From NCBI RefSeq assembly GCF_963576545.1, contig NC_083642.1, positions 899,481-963,480 of the forward strand: 64,000 nucleotides of DNA, in the 5' to 3' direction. Shown in pieces: positions 13,098 through 26,740 of the stretch (positions within the stretch are counted from its first letter, which is position 1; every line of letters starts with the position of its first letter). The notes below the pieces were generated by a model. That model was not told the origin of the DNA. It saw nothing but the letters and a program-made list of their open reading frames with translations, and searched no databases. The translations under genes and the position numbers were made by a program. The stretch comes from Limanda limanda (Eukaryota; Chordata; Actinopteri; Pleuronectiformes; Pleuronectidae).

Positions 13098-14833
13098 CAA
13101 TCAGCCAGCACGTTATCACCCTCGGGCCGGACTTAATGTTTAACCCATGAAACTGCAGTAACCTCAGTGGAGGGAACTCCTGATTCCTGAGGCTTCATAC
13201 AGACACACTGCAGACCTCCTCCTCCTCCTCCTGCTCCTCCTCCTACTCCTCCTGCTCCTCCTCCTCCTCCTCCTCCTCCTCCTCCTCCTCCTCCTGCTCC
13301 TGCTCCTGCTCCTCCTCCTCCTCCTGCTCCTGATGTTCCTCTTTCACAAGCTCACAAACTCATCAACACATTAAAAACTCATCTGCACGTGGTGGTTATT
13401 ATCAGCTCCTTATATAAGCGTTGCCAGGTGAAATGAGGAGGTGGCCGAGCAGAGGGAGATCCCTGCAGACCTCCTCCTGCTCCTCCTGCTACTGCTCCTG
13501 CTCATCCTCCTGCTGTTCCTCTTTCACAAGCTCATAAACTCATCAACACATTAAAAACTCATCTGCACGTGGTGGTTATCAGCTCCTTATATAACCGTTG
13601 CCAAGTCTACAAAGGAGGTAGTGGGTGAAATGAGGAGGTGGCCGAGCAGAGGGAGATCCCTCCTGACCTCCTCATGTTCACCTCCACACTGCGAGTGGCC
13701 TCCAGGGAGCTGCGCCTCCTTTTCACACGAGGGCCGGGCTTTACAACATGAAGTCTGATGATACCAAAGGAGAAGTAAGAGGAGCGGCAGTGACTCTGAA
13801 GCTCCTCAAAGATAAGAAGATCAAACAGGAGACATGGGATTCCAAACCTGAGTCTGAGCAAATCACCAAATCACCAAATCACCAAATCACCAAATAACCG
13901 TCTTCCAGCTGCACTCGCTGGAAAACACCAGGAGGCTGCTCGGGCTTTCTGTTTCATTTATTCATGGTCTGTCTATCTTAGATGAATTTATGTTAATACA
14001 AAAACTGAAGGAATGCAACTCTATTTGATATTTCACCTTAGAGCCTATATAGAAATATGATGTAGTCATATAATAACACGTATTCACCTGAGCACCACAG
14101 TCACACCATCAGTGTTAGATACTTGATTGATTGATTGAATATTTATTTAAGCCTCGGAAGACACATTGAGGGATAAGACCCTCATTTATAATGGTGCCGA
14201 GGGTATAATAAAAAAAGTTGATACATTAAAAGTTAATACATTGAATAAATAGGAATGATATAAATATGCATATATATATACACAGTAATACAAGGTATAA
14301 AACAATTCGTCAATAAAATACTATGGCCAAGTCAACTATACTGAATACTGACACTAAACATCAAGTCAATCAGAGAAGCTGTAGAACATCATTTAATAAC
14401 TAACTGTAATAACACTGTTATATGGTGTTACAAACAGTGTTCAGGTCAAACTCAGAGTATTATATTATAAGGCTTCATGACACTGCACTGAATCCTTCTA
14501 TGATATGAAGTGTAGTGATATGAAGTGAAGGACAGTAATGATATGAAGTGTAGGCCGGTGTGGGGGTCTCACCTGGATGGTCTGGCTCGGGTCCCCGGAC
14601 ACTGGGCCTCCCACCAGTTTGCAGTACAGGTCCCGCAGCGACCTGCCGGACTCGTCCTCTCCGCAGGTCGCGCTGGCGGTGATCTTCGTGCCCTCGGCCA
14701 GGTTGAAGTAGGGGGGGTGCAGACTGAACCCGTTCAGCCCGGAGCTCTGGACCTGTTGGGGGTTCTGGATCTGCTGGGATCCGCAGAGCCGCCAGAGAAC
14801 CAGCAGCAGCAGCGGGACGCAGCTCGCCATCAT
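8848..14833 (-). CDS. lama5: laminin subunit alpha-5, exons 1-2 (5' part only)
   Basis: Laminin alpha-5 is a large secreted basement-membrane chain. Only the first 138 codons are here. Exon 1 (14833-14573, 87 codons) starts at ATG-ATG and encodes a hydrophobic signal peptide ([14 protein letters not shown]), then [14 protein letters not shown], a cysteine of TCGE and [19 protein letters not shown], all typical of the alpha-5 LamNT domain. It ends CAG|GTGAGA. Exon 2 (9000-8848, 51 codons, phase 0 on both sides) gives [23 protein letters not shown] and [13 protein letters not shown], the most conserved LamNT block, and ends CAG|GTAGGA. Intron 1 is 5.6 kb. Intron 2 runs off the left edge; no third exon was seen in 1-8847. 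The neighbour rps21 upstream matches the vertebrate LAMA5-RPS21 order. Either ATG of the tandem pair could initiate. The family assignment is firm; alpha-5 over alpha-3 rests on recalled sequence similarity and synteny. Confidence 0.95.
9105..9300 (+). mobile_element. Non-LTR element 3' tail with (TCAGAA)n
   Basis: A run of about eight CAGAAT hexamers leads into AAGGTATTTATTGCCAAGTA and an AT-rich trailer. This hexamer-plus-tail arrangement recurs in teleost genomes as the 3' end of a dispersed non-LTR element. The exact family is not assigned. Confidence 0.55.
9628..9708. repeat. (GA)n microsatellite
   Basis: About 80 bp of GA repeat in lama5 intron 1. Confidence 0.97.
10249..10366. repeat. 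11-bp minisatellite TGTTCCTCACA
   Basis: About eleven tandem copies of an 11-bp unit, the first ones with the variant TGTTCCTGACA. It is followed by TGTTCTGCAGGTTCTCTATG. Related sequence occurs near 905-1010 and 34055-34190. Confidence 0.95.
10477..10553. repeat. 8-bp minisatellite CTCCACCT
   Basis: Nine to ten near-perfect tandem octamers. Confidence 0.95.
11596..11631. repeat. (AAATC)n microsatellite
   Basis: About seven pentanucleotide copies. Confidence 0.9.
12003..12140. repeat. (AC)n imperfect microsatellite
   Basis: AC repeats with scattered CAAAC and CATAC interruptions. Confidence 0.95.
12210..12295. repeat. (GT)n microsatellite
   Basis: GT repeats about 70 bp from the preceding AC array. 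The two are inverse complements and could pair. Confidence 0.93.
12472..12572. repeat. 9-bp G-rich minisatellite GGGGACRAG
   Basis: About eleven tandem copies with evolving variants (GGGGACAAG, then GGGGACGAG, then GAGACGAGG). Regularly spaced GGGG runs are present. Confidence 0.92.
13206..13670. repeat. Tandem duplication of a ~200-240-bp block starting in (TCC)n
   Basis: Two copies share CCTCTTTCACAAGCTCA, ATCTGCACGTGGTGGTTAT, CAGCTCCTTATATAA and GAGGAGGTGGCCGAGCAGAG in the same order. Copy one spans about 13206-13470 and copy two about 13470-13670. Each begins with a CTCCTGCTC-type tract. Confidence 0.88.
14120..14300 (+). mobile_element. Possible non-LTR element tail
   Basis: A (TTGA)n start followed by ATATTTATTTAAGCCTCGGA and an AT-rich trailer resembles dispersed teleost LINE/SINE tails. 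The family is not assigned. Confidence 0.4.
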
Positions 14834-15050
14834 CCCACCTGCACCTCGGACCCGGGAGGACACGGAGGACACAGGGGACAGCGGAGGACAAGGGGGACAA
14901 GGGGGACAAGGGAGGAAGTCAGGAGCCCGAGCAGAGAGCTTCTCGTCCCGGGGAGACACGCACCAGGAGCGACGTGCGGGACCAGGAGCGAGGAAGAGGA
15001 AGAGGAAGAGGAGGAAAGTTGGTCCCGGAGCAAAGCGCGTCGAAGTGAGT

Positions 15051-15138
<88 letters not shown>

Positions 15139-15157
15139 GTCTGTGTGTCGCTCTACC

Positions 15158-15245
<88 letters not shown>

Positions 15246-15270
15246 GTCTGTGTGTCGCTCTACCCTCCTC

Positions 15271-15350
<80 letters not shown>
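15051..15350. repeat. Three (CT)n blocks with conserved spacers, just upstream of lama5
   Basis: CT blocks at about 15051-15136, 15164-15242 and 15273-15348 are separated by two copies of a spacer beginning CCCGTCTGTGTGTCGCTCTA. On the lama5 (minus) strand this is (GA)n lying 220-520 bp upstream of the start codon, so in the promoter or 5'UTR. Confidence 0.95.
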
Positions 15351-16650
15351 CCCACCTCACCCTCCTGTGGTTGGAGGAGGGGTTAACCTCCCCCACTGGG
15401 TGAACGAGTCATTACAGAAAACTATTATTTAAATACTTTCATTATTCTCACAGTTATTAATGTGTCGTGCACTTCGATGAGATACAGAATCCTTCAGAAA
15501 CACCAGAGAAGAAGTAGAAACTTACAACTATTCAAATAATACAGATATATTCCTTTAATAATCTTTAATGCACATCGAATATATTTCGAAGTATATTTCA
15601 TCTAATATAGATTTTCTTAACTTATCATATTTAGGGCAACACAGCAGATAATATATAGATTCATTCATATAGAACAGATGAAGGTTTGATACAAACATAA
15701 TATAATCCAGCCTCTTGAGAAACCTAATCATTAATTATATGATTAAGAATGTGCTTAATTCCTTCTGTCCTCCTCTCCTCCTCCATCCATCTGTCCGGTG
15801 CTCTCTGTTTGAAGAATGCACATTAATCTGCATTTATATAAATGTACATATAAATGGATGTGTAAATTTCCCACGGGATTAATAAAGTATCCATCTATCT
15901 ATCTCTGAAAGACTCTAAACAGTAATTTCCACCTTAGTTTGCTTTCTTTCTTCCTTCATCTGTTGTTTATACTCATTTCATAATTGTTATTGTGTACAGG
16001 AAACAACACACTTTATGATCCAACACCTCACAAATCTGTGGTGATTACAGGTAGATAATGACTTTATAATAACTGTTTCTACTTCTGCTTATAACAACAA
16101 TACAGAATATGACTGTCAGTGATCTCACACTCTTGCAGAACAGCCACACACTGACCAGACAACAAATGGGACACACACACACAACCAGTTGGTCAGGAGG
16201 ACAGACACACACACAGACGACCACACACTCAGACCAGACCTGTCAGCTGAGCAGGAACCAGGAGCACAGGTGGGTTCATGTCTTCTGTGAAACTGGAGAT
16301 GAAGTGAATTCAGTTTAATAAAAATAATCTAGGTGAACTCATTAAATCATCATCATCTGCTTCTATTCCCAAAATCACACTTTGTTCAGGTTCTGATTTC
16401 AGCTTCCTGAACTTTCTCCTGAGCTTCCTACCGAGGGTCAGCGTAAATGAAGATGGACGACGCCCCCGATACACCGGACTCCTCCATGTTAGCAGACGGG
16501 ACACGGACCAAACCAAAGCAGACGTTAAATCAGAGGTTTGTCAAAGATGGTTTGGTCCTAAACTGAAGGAGAAGGTTGTTCATTTCAGGTTTGATGCAAA
16601 GACTTTGTTTTTTATTCCTGTGAAACTTCCAGGAAACACCTGAGCAGCTG

Positions 16651-16657
16651 TGTGTGT

Positions 16658-16726
<69 letters not shown>

Positions 16727-16797
16727 CTCATGGACACTGGAGCACTGCTATCTAATTAAGCTACAGGAACCACTTTAGAAGATGAAAGAGCTTCTCG

Positions 16798-16848
<51 letters not shown>
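16651..16848. repeat. (GT)n and (AC)n pair
   Basis: A GT tract at 16651-16724 and an AC tract at 16799-16848 in opposite orientation, 75 bp apart. Confidence 0.95.
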
Positions 16849-16852
<4 letters not shown>

Positions 16853-17070
16853 CAGCTGCTCAGGTGAGTCAATGTGTTATTTTCAGTTTCAAAAGGATTT
16901 ATTTATTATTCCAGAAACAAATCTCCTCCAGAAAGGAAAAGAAGAAAGTTACAAACCTTCGTCCAACAGGTGAAGTTGTTTCCATATTTGTGTCGTCTAC
17001 ACAAACCAGAGTCACACATCCACTTCCTCCAGCGTCTGCCAAGCACACGCTGAACTGTGACCTGTGGACT

Positions 17071-17071
17071 G

Positions 17072-17120
<49 letters not shown>
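17071..17120. repeat. (AC)n microsatellite
   Basis: About 50 bp of AC repeat. Confidence 0.95.
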
Positions 17121-17122
<2 letters not shown>

Positions 17123-17630
17123 GCTCTTGAAGCAGTGTGTTAATGCTTCAGAGCTCACTTCACTGACACACACGAACATTCCTCGGGTCCCGGCTCGGCC
17201 TGAACACATCTGGAGCCGGGTCGTCTTCACTGATCCTTCACATCATGGACTGAACCACAGACTCATCCTCACAGCCACAGGGCGGTTTCTAGAGTTACAT
17301 CTTCTATCACAACATAGTGAACCCTGTGAGAGTTGATAGAAACACACAGCAGCCCCCCCCCCCCACTGTCACACACCTCCTACAGGCTGGAACACGCGGA
17401 GGATCCTGTGTTTGGGTGGAAAGTAGAAGAAGCTTCATCACACACAGCTTCTCGTTTCACTTCACTAATCCTCTCTTTCTCTCCCTCTCTCTCCCCCTGA
17501 ACTCTAGAACTAATCTACTTCCTGGTTTCCACGGAGACCACAAGAGAAGTGAGGGACTGGCCACTTGTTGTCGTGGAAACTGCTAACTGCTCCGTCAATG
17601 AAGCCACTTACCCCCTGCTGGTCCCTGAGT

Positions 17631-17631
<1 letters not shown>

Positions 17632-17706
<75 letters not shown>
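17632..17706. repeat. (AC)n microsatellite
   Basis: About 75 bp of pure AC repeat. Confidence 0.97.
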
Positions 17707-17708
<2 letters not shown>

Positions 17709-18542
17709 AGGAGTTGGGAATGTAGAAAGAAAGTCAGAATGAATGAGAGGCAGGAAAAGGAGAAGTGTGTGAGGAAAGGAGAGAAGGAAGGATGGAGGTG
17801 TGGCTCTCAGTTTCCCATCAGGAGTGCACACTTTAAAGAAACAACCTTATATGGATGATAAAAGATGAAGTCACAGTCAAGTGAAGGTAAAAACATTGAT
17901 CTGTGGATCAGGAGAAATCAATATCAGAAGTGAGGACCAGAGGACGGTGCACGTTCTGCAATATTAATGATTTCTATGTAAATCAACATTTATAAGATTT
18001 AAGCAACAGACCTCCTGTGTTTCTGTAATTAAAGAAATATCATCCTCTCAGTTTGATGATGAAGATGAATAAACCTGCCCGGATTGATCAGCGACATTCA
18101 GATTAAGTGATCATACATTAAGTCTAATAATATATAATATAAAGGTAAGAGGAGGTTTCTTTTCTCTGTAAGAAACAGTAAATCCGTCCTCTCGTGTCAT
18201 TTTGGTGGAAATTCTTTCTTTTCTCTCATTTTTTAAAATCTCAGTGTTTGAGAACTTGATGTGAACGTGTTCTGTGAAGAAACCGTCATGTGACCTGGGT
18301 TTTAAAACAGACTAAACCCTTCATGTCCTCAGCGTGTGGTGGAAATCAGACACATCTAAATCCATCTGTCTGTCTGGCTTGAGTCACAACATTTCTTAAT
18401 TCTCTTATCATCAAAACTAACACACATGCAGACGACAACAGTAAATATTGTGCGTCTGTTCGCTGCATTCCTCTGTCTCCTCGACCAGGATCCCAGAGAG
18501 CTGAGGGCGGATGTGTGTGAAGTGCTGTGGGCTGGGGAGGGG

Positions 18543-18600
<58 letters not shown>
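18543..18600. repeat. (GT)n microsatellite
   Basis: About 58 bp of pure GT repeat. Confidence 0.97.
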
Positions 18601-18602
<2 letters not shown>

Positions 18603-19256
18603 CAGGTACCTACATGTCCTTTGCTTTGTCTCCTCCTCATGGGGCCTCTCTGTCTCTCTCTCTCTCTCCTGGATAAAGGATCAGAGCCCGAGGTCACTGA
18701 TGCAGGTCGGACCCTCCAGCTCTTTAATCCAGATTCCTGCAGACCCCCTGGATTCACCTGAGCTTCAGCATCAGGGTGGAAGGTGAACATCTGGAGGCAG
18801 GAGGCCACAGTCCTGCTCCTCACGGCTGAGCCAGCTGTTCTCCAGTGGCCACTTCGGGACATTAACCACTTCGGGAACCACTTTTAAATCCACACTATTC
18901 TATTTGGACCTGCAGCAGATCACAGACACTAGTGAACATCAAGGTCCATGATTTATACAACAAAAACGTTGCATTAAACATTATTAAAGTCAGTGATCAA
19001 ATATTCTCAATCAACACCAAACTTCCTGGTTTGTTTCCTGAGCCTCATGTCATCAGGTCTGGTTCTTCTTTGTCATTTTAATGAAGAGTTATTACATATT
19101 GTATCTTTAATCTTCTGTTCTAAGTCAATAGTTTGACATCTGAGGGATATATATTACATTTCTATTCTACAGCTAAGTTATATTTAATACATGATATATT
19201 TTCACCACAGGTACGAATGAGGATTAAACTGCAGCCTCTGACTTCTCTTTGACATT

Positions 19257-19367
<111 letters not shown>

Positions 19368-19835
19368 AAGTCTGTCTGAAACAGGACAAAGGGACGAGCC
19401 CGGCGGTTTCTCGGGACGGACAAAGGGACGAGATGGAAAGATAGAGAAGGGGAAGAGAGAGAGAGAGAGAGAGAGAGGACAAACGAGAGCAGGAGACGAG
19501 TGAAGATCGAGAACCATGAGACATGATTTGACGTAGAAAAGTCAGAGGAAACTTTAACTTCTTACATCAGCAGCCGCATTAAAATGAGTGTGAAAATGGA
19601 GAAGGTTTCATTTGAATTGTGCCTGTAGAGGGCGCTGTGGCTCAGTAACACACACATTGTGTTGCTTTAAAACGTAGAAAAGCAGAAGTGACAAAAAGCT
19701 GCTTAACTGACAAACACACAAACCCACTGATACACATGTACTGTGTTAAATATGTATATGTATCTGTATATGAGGACATAACACAACACTATAATGATTC
19801 TACGTCCCTCATTCCATGGCTGACACAGTGTTCTT

Positions 19836-19836
<1 letters not shown>

Positions 19837-19886
<50 letters not shown>
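19837..19886. repeat. (GT)n microsatellite
   Basis: About 50 bp of GT repeat. Confidence 0.95.
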
Positions 19887-19888
<2 letters not shown>

Positions 19889-22800
19889 AAGGTATGCAGA
19901 GGGCCAGGTGAGGGAGTTCAGGGGGGGGGGCTTCCATCCCTTTATGTAAAGATCATTGTCTGACGAGCTGAGACTCGTCGGCTCAGGAGCTCCACACATA
20001 TTTAACATTCAGACTCAGACCTGACGAGTGGAACTCAGAGAACCAGAGCAGTGGAGACGACTGACGGACGAAGGTCACTTTGAATCTAAAGTCTGTGCTT
20101 TGGATGAGATTCATGAGTTCATGGTGCAGCTCCATCCTTCATTCATTCTGCAGAGTTTGACCCTAAAGCTCAGGACTTCCTCCTCTGCACAACATCGCCA
20201 TGGAAACAAAGGTTTTCATGTGATTGTTGTTGGTCTGGATAGTTCGTCTGTAGTTAAACTAACGTTCAGACTCACATGTTCACATGATGACACACAACCT
20301 GCTCAGCTCCATGATGTCAACGGTCATGATGCTCAGACCCTTTGTTCTGCGCCATCTTGTTTTTTTGAAACCAGAAGTAACCATATTTGGAGGACAGGGG
20401 GGTGGAGCCTGACTGAGAGCTGGCTTCATGGTCTGTTTGACTCTAAATGAGAATAATTCACTAAATGAACATCAGCTGTTTGAAGAAGACTTGAAACTAG
20501 AGACTGAGACAGAAACTCCTGAATGTTTACTGACGTTATAAAGTGAGAAGTCACTTTCTATAGAAACTACCAGAGGAGTCGCCCCCTGCTGGTCAGGACA
20601 CAGAAGACAGGTTTCAGGCCCCTAGTGCACTGGCTTCTCTTTCCTGACCCTGAGTGTGTTTTCATTAAAGTTTGAAGTTACCAATCAGAACGCTGCAGGT
20701 GAATCAGCACAGTGCAGAACCCGGGTCACGTTTCAGGGACTGAACTCAACTTGTTTCAGATCTTCACATTCCTCAGTTCACCCGTGTGGGAAAGACGTGA
20801 GGTGAGGACGACGCTGATGAGGACATACGTCTCATCTGCTGCTCACCTGAAGGGAGAAGGTCTGGGAACGAGGTCGTAAAGCAGCAGCTGATGACAGCGT
20901 AGCTTGAGGTTGTGGAAGGTTAAAGACGCCCTGGAAGCGTCTCACTCCAGCATCACCTCCACTCTGTGTTTAGACTGAACCAGCCGTGCAGCCCTGTTAT
21001 TCTCTCTCTGACCTCGCTGGCTCTTTGAAAACCAGATGGTGCAGAGATCCGAGCGGGACTGAAACACACGTCTGCTGCCAGATCGTCCACAAAACGCCAC
21101 TTTCAAAGAGTCTGACATCAGGGTTGAGTAACAGTCCAGGCGCCAATCACACAGAATCAGATGAGGTCACATTACTTCACATTAATCTCTTACATTTCAC
21201 CTGGAACAGTTTTCTTAATATAGGGGATTAAAAGTCCAGTAAACATTCAGGCGGCTCCACAAAGTGAATTCACTGTAAAGTGAGGACATGAGACCATAGT
21301 TAGAGGAGCCGGGGGCGGAGCCTGTCCGAGAGCTGGACTCTACCACCTGTCAATCACAGCTCTGTAAGTGCATGGGTTTCATTCTGACTCTTTTCATTGG
21401 AGGAAACTGTTTTATAGTTCAGTTCAATGGAAGGTTCGATGGGAGAAAAGTTAATTAGTTAACGAGCACAGTGAATCTCGGGGGGGGGGGGGGGGGGGTC
21501 CGAGGGGGCGCTATTTCACAAAATTGTGAAAACGGCCTGTTTCTAGTAAACAAGTCAGAAAAGGGAGCATTTGAAAAACAAGTAAACAAGTAAAATTTAA
21601 TTAAATTGAAATTTATTTGAACATAATGAATAAAAGCATCATATTCAAAAAGTTTTCATATAGTTAGAAGAAACTAAATCAATACAAATCAATGTCAATT
21701 ACCCTTTAGTCCTGGTTAGTCCGTATTTGATCCTTAAATAGGAATATGTTTCGATATTTATATAATATTCATATATTACATTGGAAAGCTGAAAACCTCA
21801 TTTCCTGTACAACACTGCCCTCTGCTGGTCAGAATAAGATACAGCAAGGATGGGCTTCTGCTTAAATTTGACTTTAACATATTTCACAATAATTTATATT
21901 AAAAACATCAACTCTGATCTAACTAGCGGTTTAAAACGTTTCAGAGGATTTACACTCTGATCATTTTCACTGAGCAGGTTGTCTTTACTGTCGTGACTTT
22001 TATCACAATCCATTAACTCGCTTACATTTTTAGTTACTGTATTTAATAAATCTAACCTGATATAACCAAAGAAACCAGGAAGTACCAGAATATCATGAAT
22101 TTGTTTCATGAACATTTTCCAGTTCCCACATTTTTATGTTCAAGTTCATGATGATCTTCGACTTCCTCCAGCTTCTCTGTGCAGATTAAGATAGAAACTC
22201 TTCCAGGTTTTATTCAAGATTTAATTCAATAAAATCTTATTCAGTTCACATCCATCTCTCTTAACTTAAAGTAGTTAATAAAATTGAAAGTTAACTGCTG
22301 TGTTTATCGCTCCAGATATTGTTTAACATTTAATTTGAGACAGAATTCACAACTTCTACCAATAATTAACTTTGTAGGTATTAACCAGAATCCTCTAAAA
22401 AATGTAAAGTCTGCAGATGTTGGACAATATCAGGATGAAGACATTTTATTTCTTTTGTTGGAACTTTTACTTTTTCATTAAATGTTATGTTCATTACATT
22501 TTCCTGAGTCACTGAGTCACTCTGATCAGACTCTTGTTACTGAAGTTGGATTAAATTCGTGTTTCAGATCCTCATGAGAACAAGTTCATGATTTATTTTC
22601 ATCTCTTTAGTAATTTCAAAAATAACCAAAAAAACATGAAGCCTTTGATATTGTATTGCCTTAATTATTGACAGGTGTCTCGTCTTGTTTCCTGTGATGA
22701 AGATGAGACGATCCAACTCGAGGGGTTTCTCCCAGGAGACGTTTGTGAGAAAGTCGACTGGAGCCTTTTCTCCGACAGGTCGGGTTGAGACTTGATTTGG

Positions 22801-23205
22801 GTAAACTGACAGGTCCGCATCGTTTCCCATGGCAGTACATTTAAACATTTTCTATATTACATCTAAGGTCTGAGTGAAAAGATTAATAATCCCAGTTGTC
22901 AAGTCACATGAACAAAGTTCTTTCTGGCTCCTCAACCACGTTCAGAAACACCCGCTTATGGAATGGCTGCTTAACTTTTGTTTTTACATTTGTATTCCAC
23001 CGAGTCCACTCGTCCCTGCGGAGGATCATGGATCCGGCTGTGATGAGTCGACTCACGATCCTCGTCAGGGACGTCCGTCCAACCGACTCTTCAGAACAGA
23101 AAACGACCTCGAACCTCAGTAGTAAACATTTATTCTTTTAACCGACCAGTTACACGTGAGCAGTTTAGAAATGACAACGGCAACAACAACATTTTTTTCC
23201 ACCAT

Positions 23206-23211
23206 TTTATT
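23206..23211 (-). terminator. rps21: rps21 polyadenylation signal AATAAA
   Basis: AATAAA lies 32 bases downstream of the rps21 stop codon on the minus strand, giving a short 3'UTR as is normal for ribosomal protein genes. Confidence 0.8.
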
Positions 23212-23242
23212 TATCAAAGTTCCCAGAGTTTGAGTGTCGCCC

Positions 23243-25602
<2,360 letters not shown>

Positions 25603-25687
25603 GATGAGTCGGGTTGTGAGGCGGTCAGGAGGAAACCTGCAACACAGGGAATCGAACCTCGGTCAGGACCAGACTCCTGATGCTAGC

Positions 25688-25905
25688 TAGCTAACGGCAC
25701 CATGCTAACACACGGGCTAACGGAGCCATGCTAACACAAGAGCTAACGGAGCCATGCTAACACAAGAGCTAACGGCACCATGCTAACGGAACCATGCTAA
25801 CACAAGAGCTAACGGCACCATGCTAACGGAACCATGCTAACACAAGAGCTAACGGCACCATGCTAACGGAACCATGCTAACACAAGAGCTAACGGCACCA
25901 TGCTA
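25688..25905. repeat. Minisatellite in rps21 intron 1
   Basis: Tandem GCTAACGGMRCCATGCTAAC units, alternating with ACAAGAGCTAACGG, form a higher-order repeat of about 53 bp. The array lies about 50 bp from the 5'UTR exon. Confidence 0.92.
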
Positions 25906-26208
25906 GAACACGAAAAAACGGCCAAGTCTTCCGGTTAAAATGCAGCGGACACCAACGCGAAGCCAAACGGAAGCTAGCCTCGGTTAGCATCGGTTAGCAT
26001 GGGGGGGGCTCGCATCGTGGCCGCTCACACACACACACACGACAAACCGCTGATATTTACACACGTTTCCATCGATAACCCCCTAGACCCGCACCCCCAC
26101 TGCCCCCCCCCCACAGCCCCGCGTCACACCAGGCCCAGAGACCAGTGGAACCAGCGAGAGGAACCAGAAACTCACGCGTTTCAGCCCCAGAGACCGAGAG
26201 AAACTCAC

Positions 26209-26235
26209 CGAGACGACTAATGGCCGACAGGAAAG
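26209..26235 (-). promoter_or_regulatory. rps21: rps21 5'TOP-like leader exon
   Basis: On the minus strand CTTTCCTGTCGGCCATTAG is followed by TCGTCTCG|GTGAGT, a good donor. A C followed by a pyrimidine run is the 5'TOP motif that places ribosomal protein mRNAs under mTOR/LARP1 control. It would splice to the acceptor at 25637-25639. The exact transcription start is inferred. Confidence 0.7.
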
Positions 26236-26328
26236 AGGGAGGGAGCCGACCCGGAAGTGAACTTATCTGGGTCGCGATGCCCTGCGTGTGTCGCCACCTG
26301 CTGGATGGTGATGGTGATGGTGACTAAG

Positions 26329-26547
<219 letters not shown>

Positions 26548-26740
26548 TACTTTATTCATCCCCGAAGGGAAATTAAGTCGTCATAGCAGCCGGTATATTT
26601 GAATACAATAAAACACAATACAATAGAATAAAATAAAAAATATTGAGGTAGAAAGAATAAAAACAGAAACACAAGATAAATAGGTAGATAAGGTGCAGTG
26701 GCAAGATGATGGTAATAGTACTGATGATATGATGGTAATG
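26548..26740 (+). mobile_element. Dispersed non-LTR element tail following (TAGA)n
   Basis: TACTTTATTCATCCCCGAAG followed by GGAAATTAAG is the widespread teleost tail sequence found next to GATA-type microsatellites. A reverse-oriented relative lies at 15865-15905 and a weaker one at 421-450. Confidence 0.6.

Larger units (their letters stand above)
9001..14572. other. lama5 intron 1
   Basis: A 5.6-kb intron on the minus strand. It contains simple repeats, minisatellites, a tandem duplication and two LINE-tail-like segments, listed separately. I see no additional exon or RNA gene in it. Confidence 0.85.

Noticed and set aside
14525..15403. 292-codon plus-strand frame across lama5 exon 1
   Set aside because: It is antisense to the recognisable laminin exon and then runs through the (CT)n blocks.
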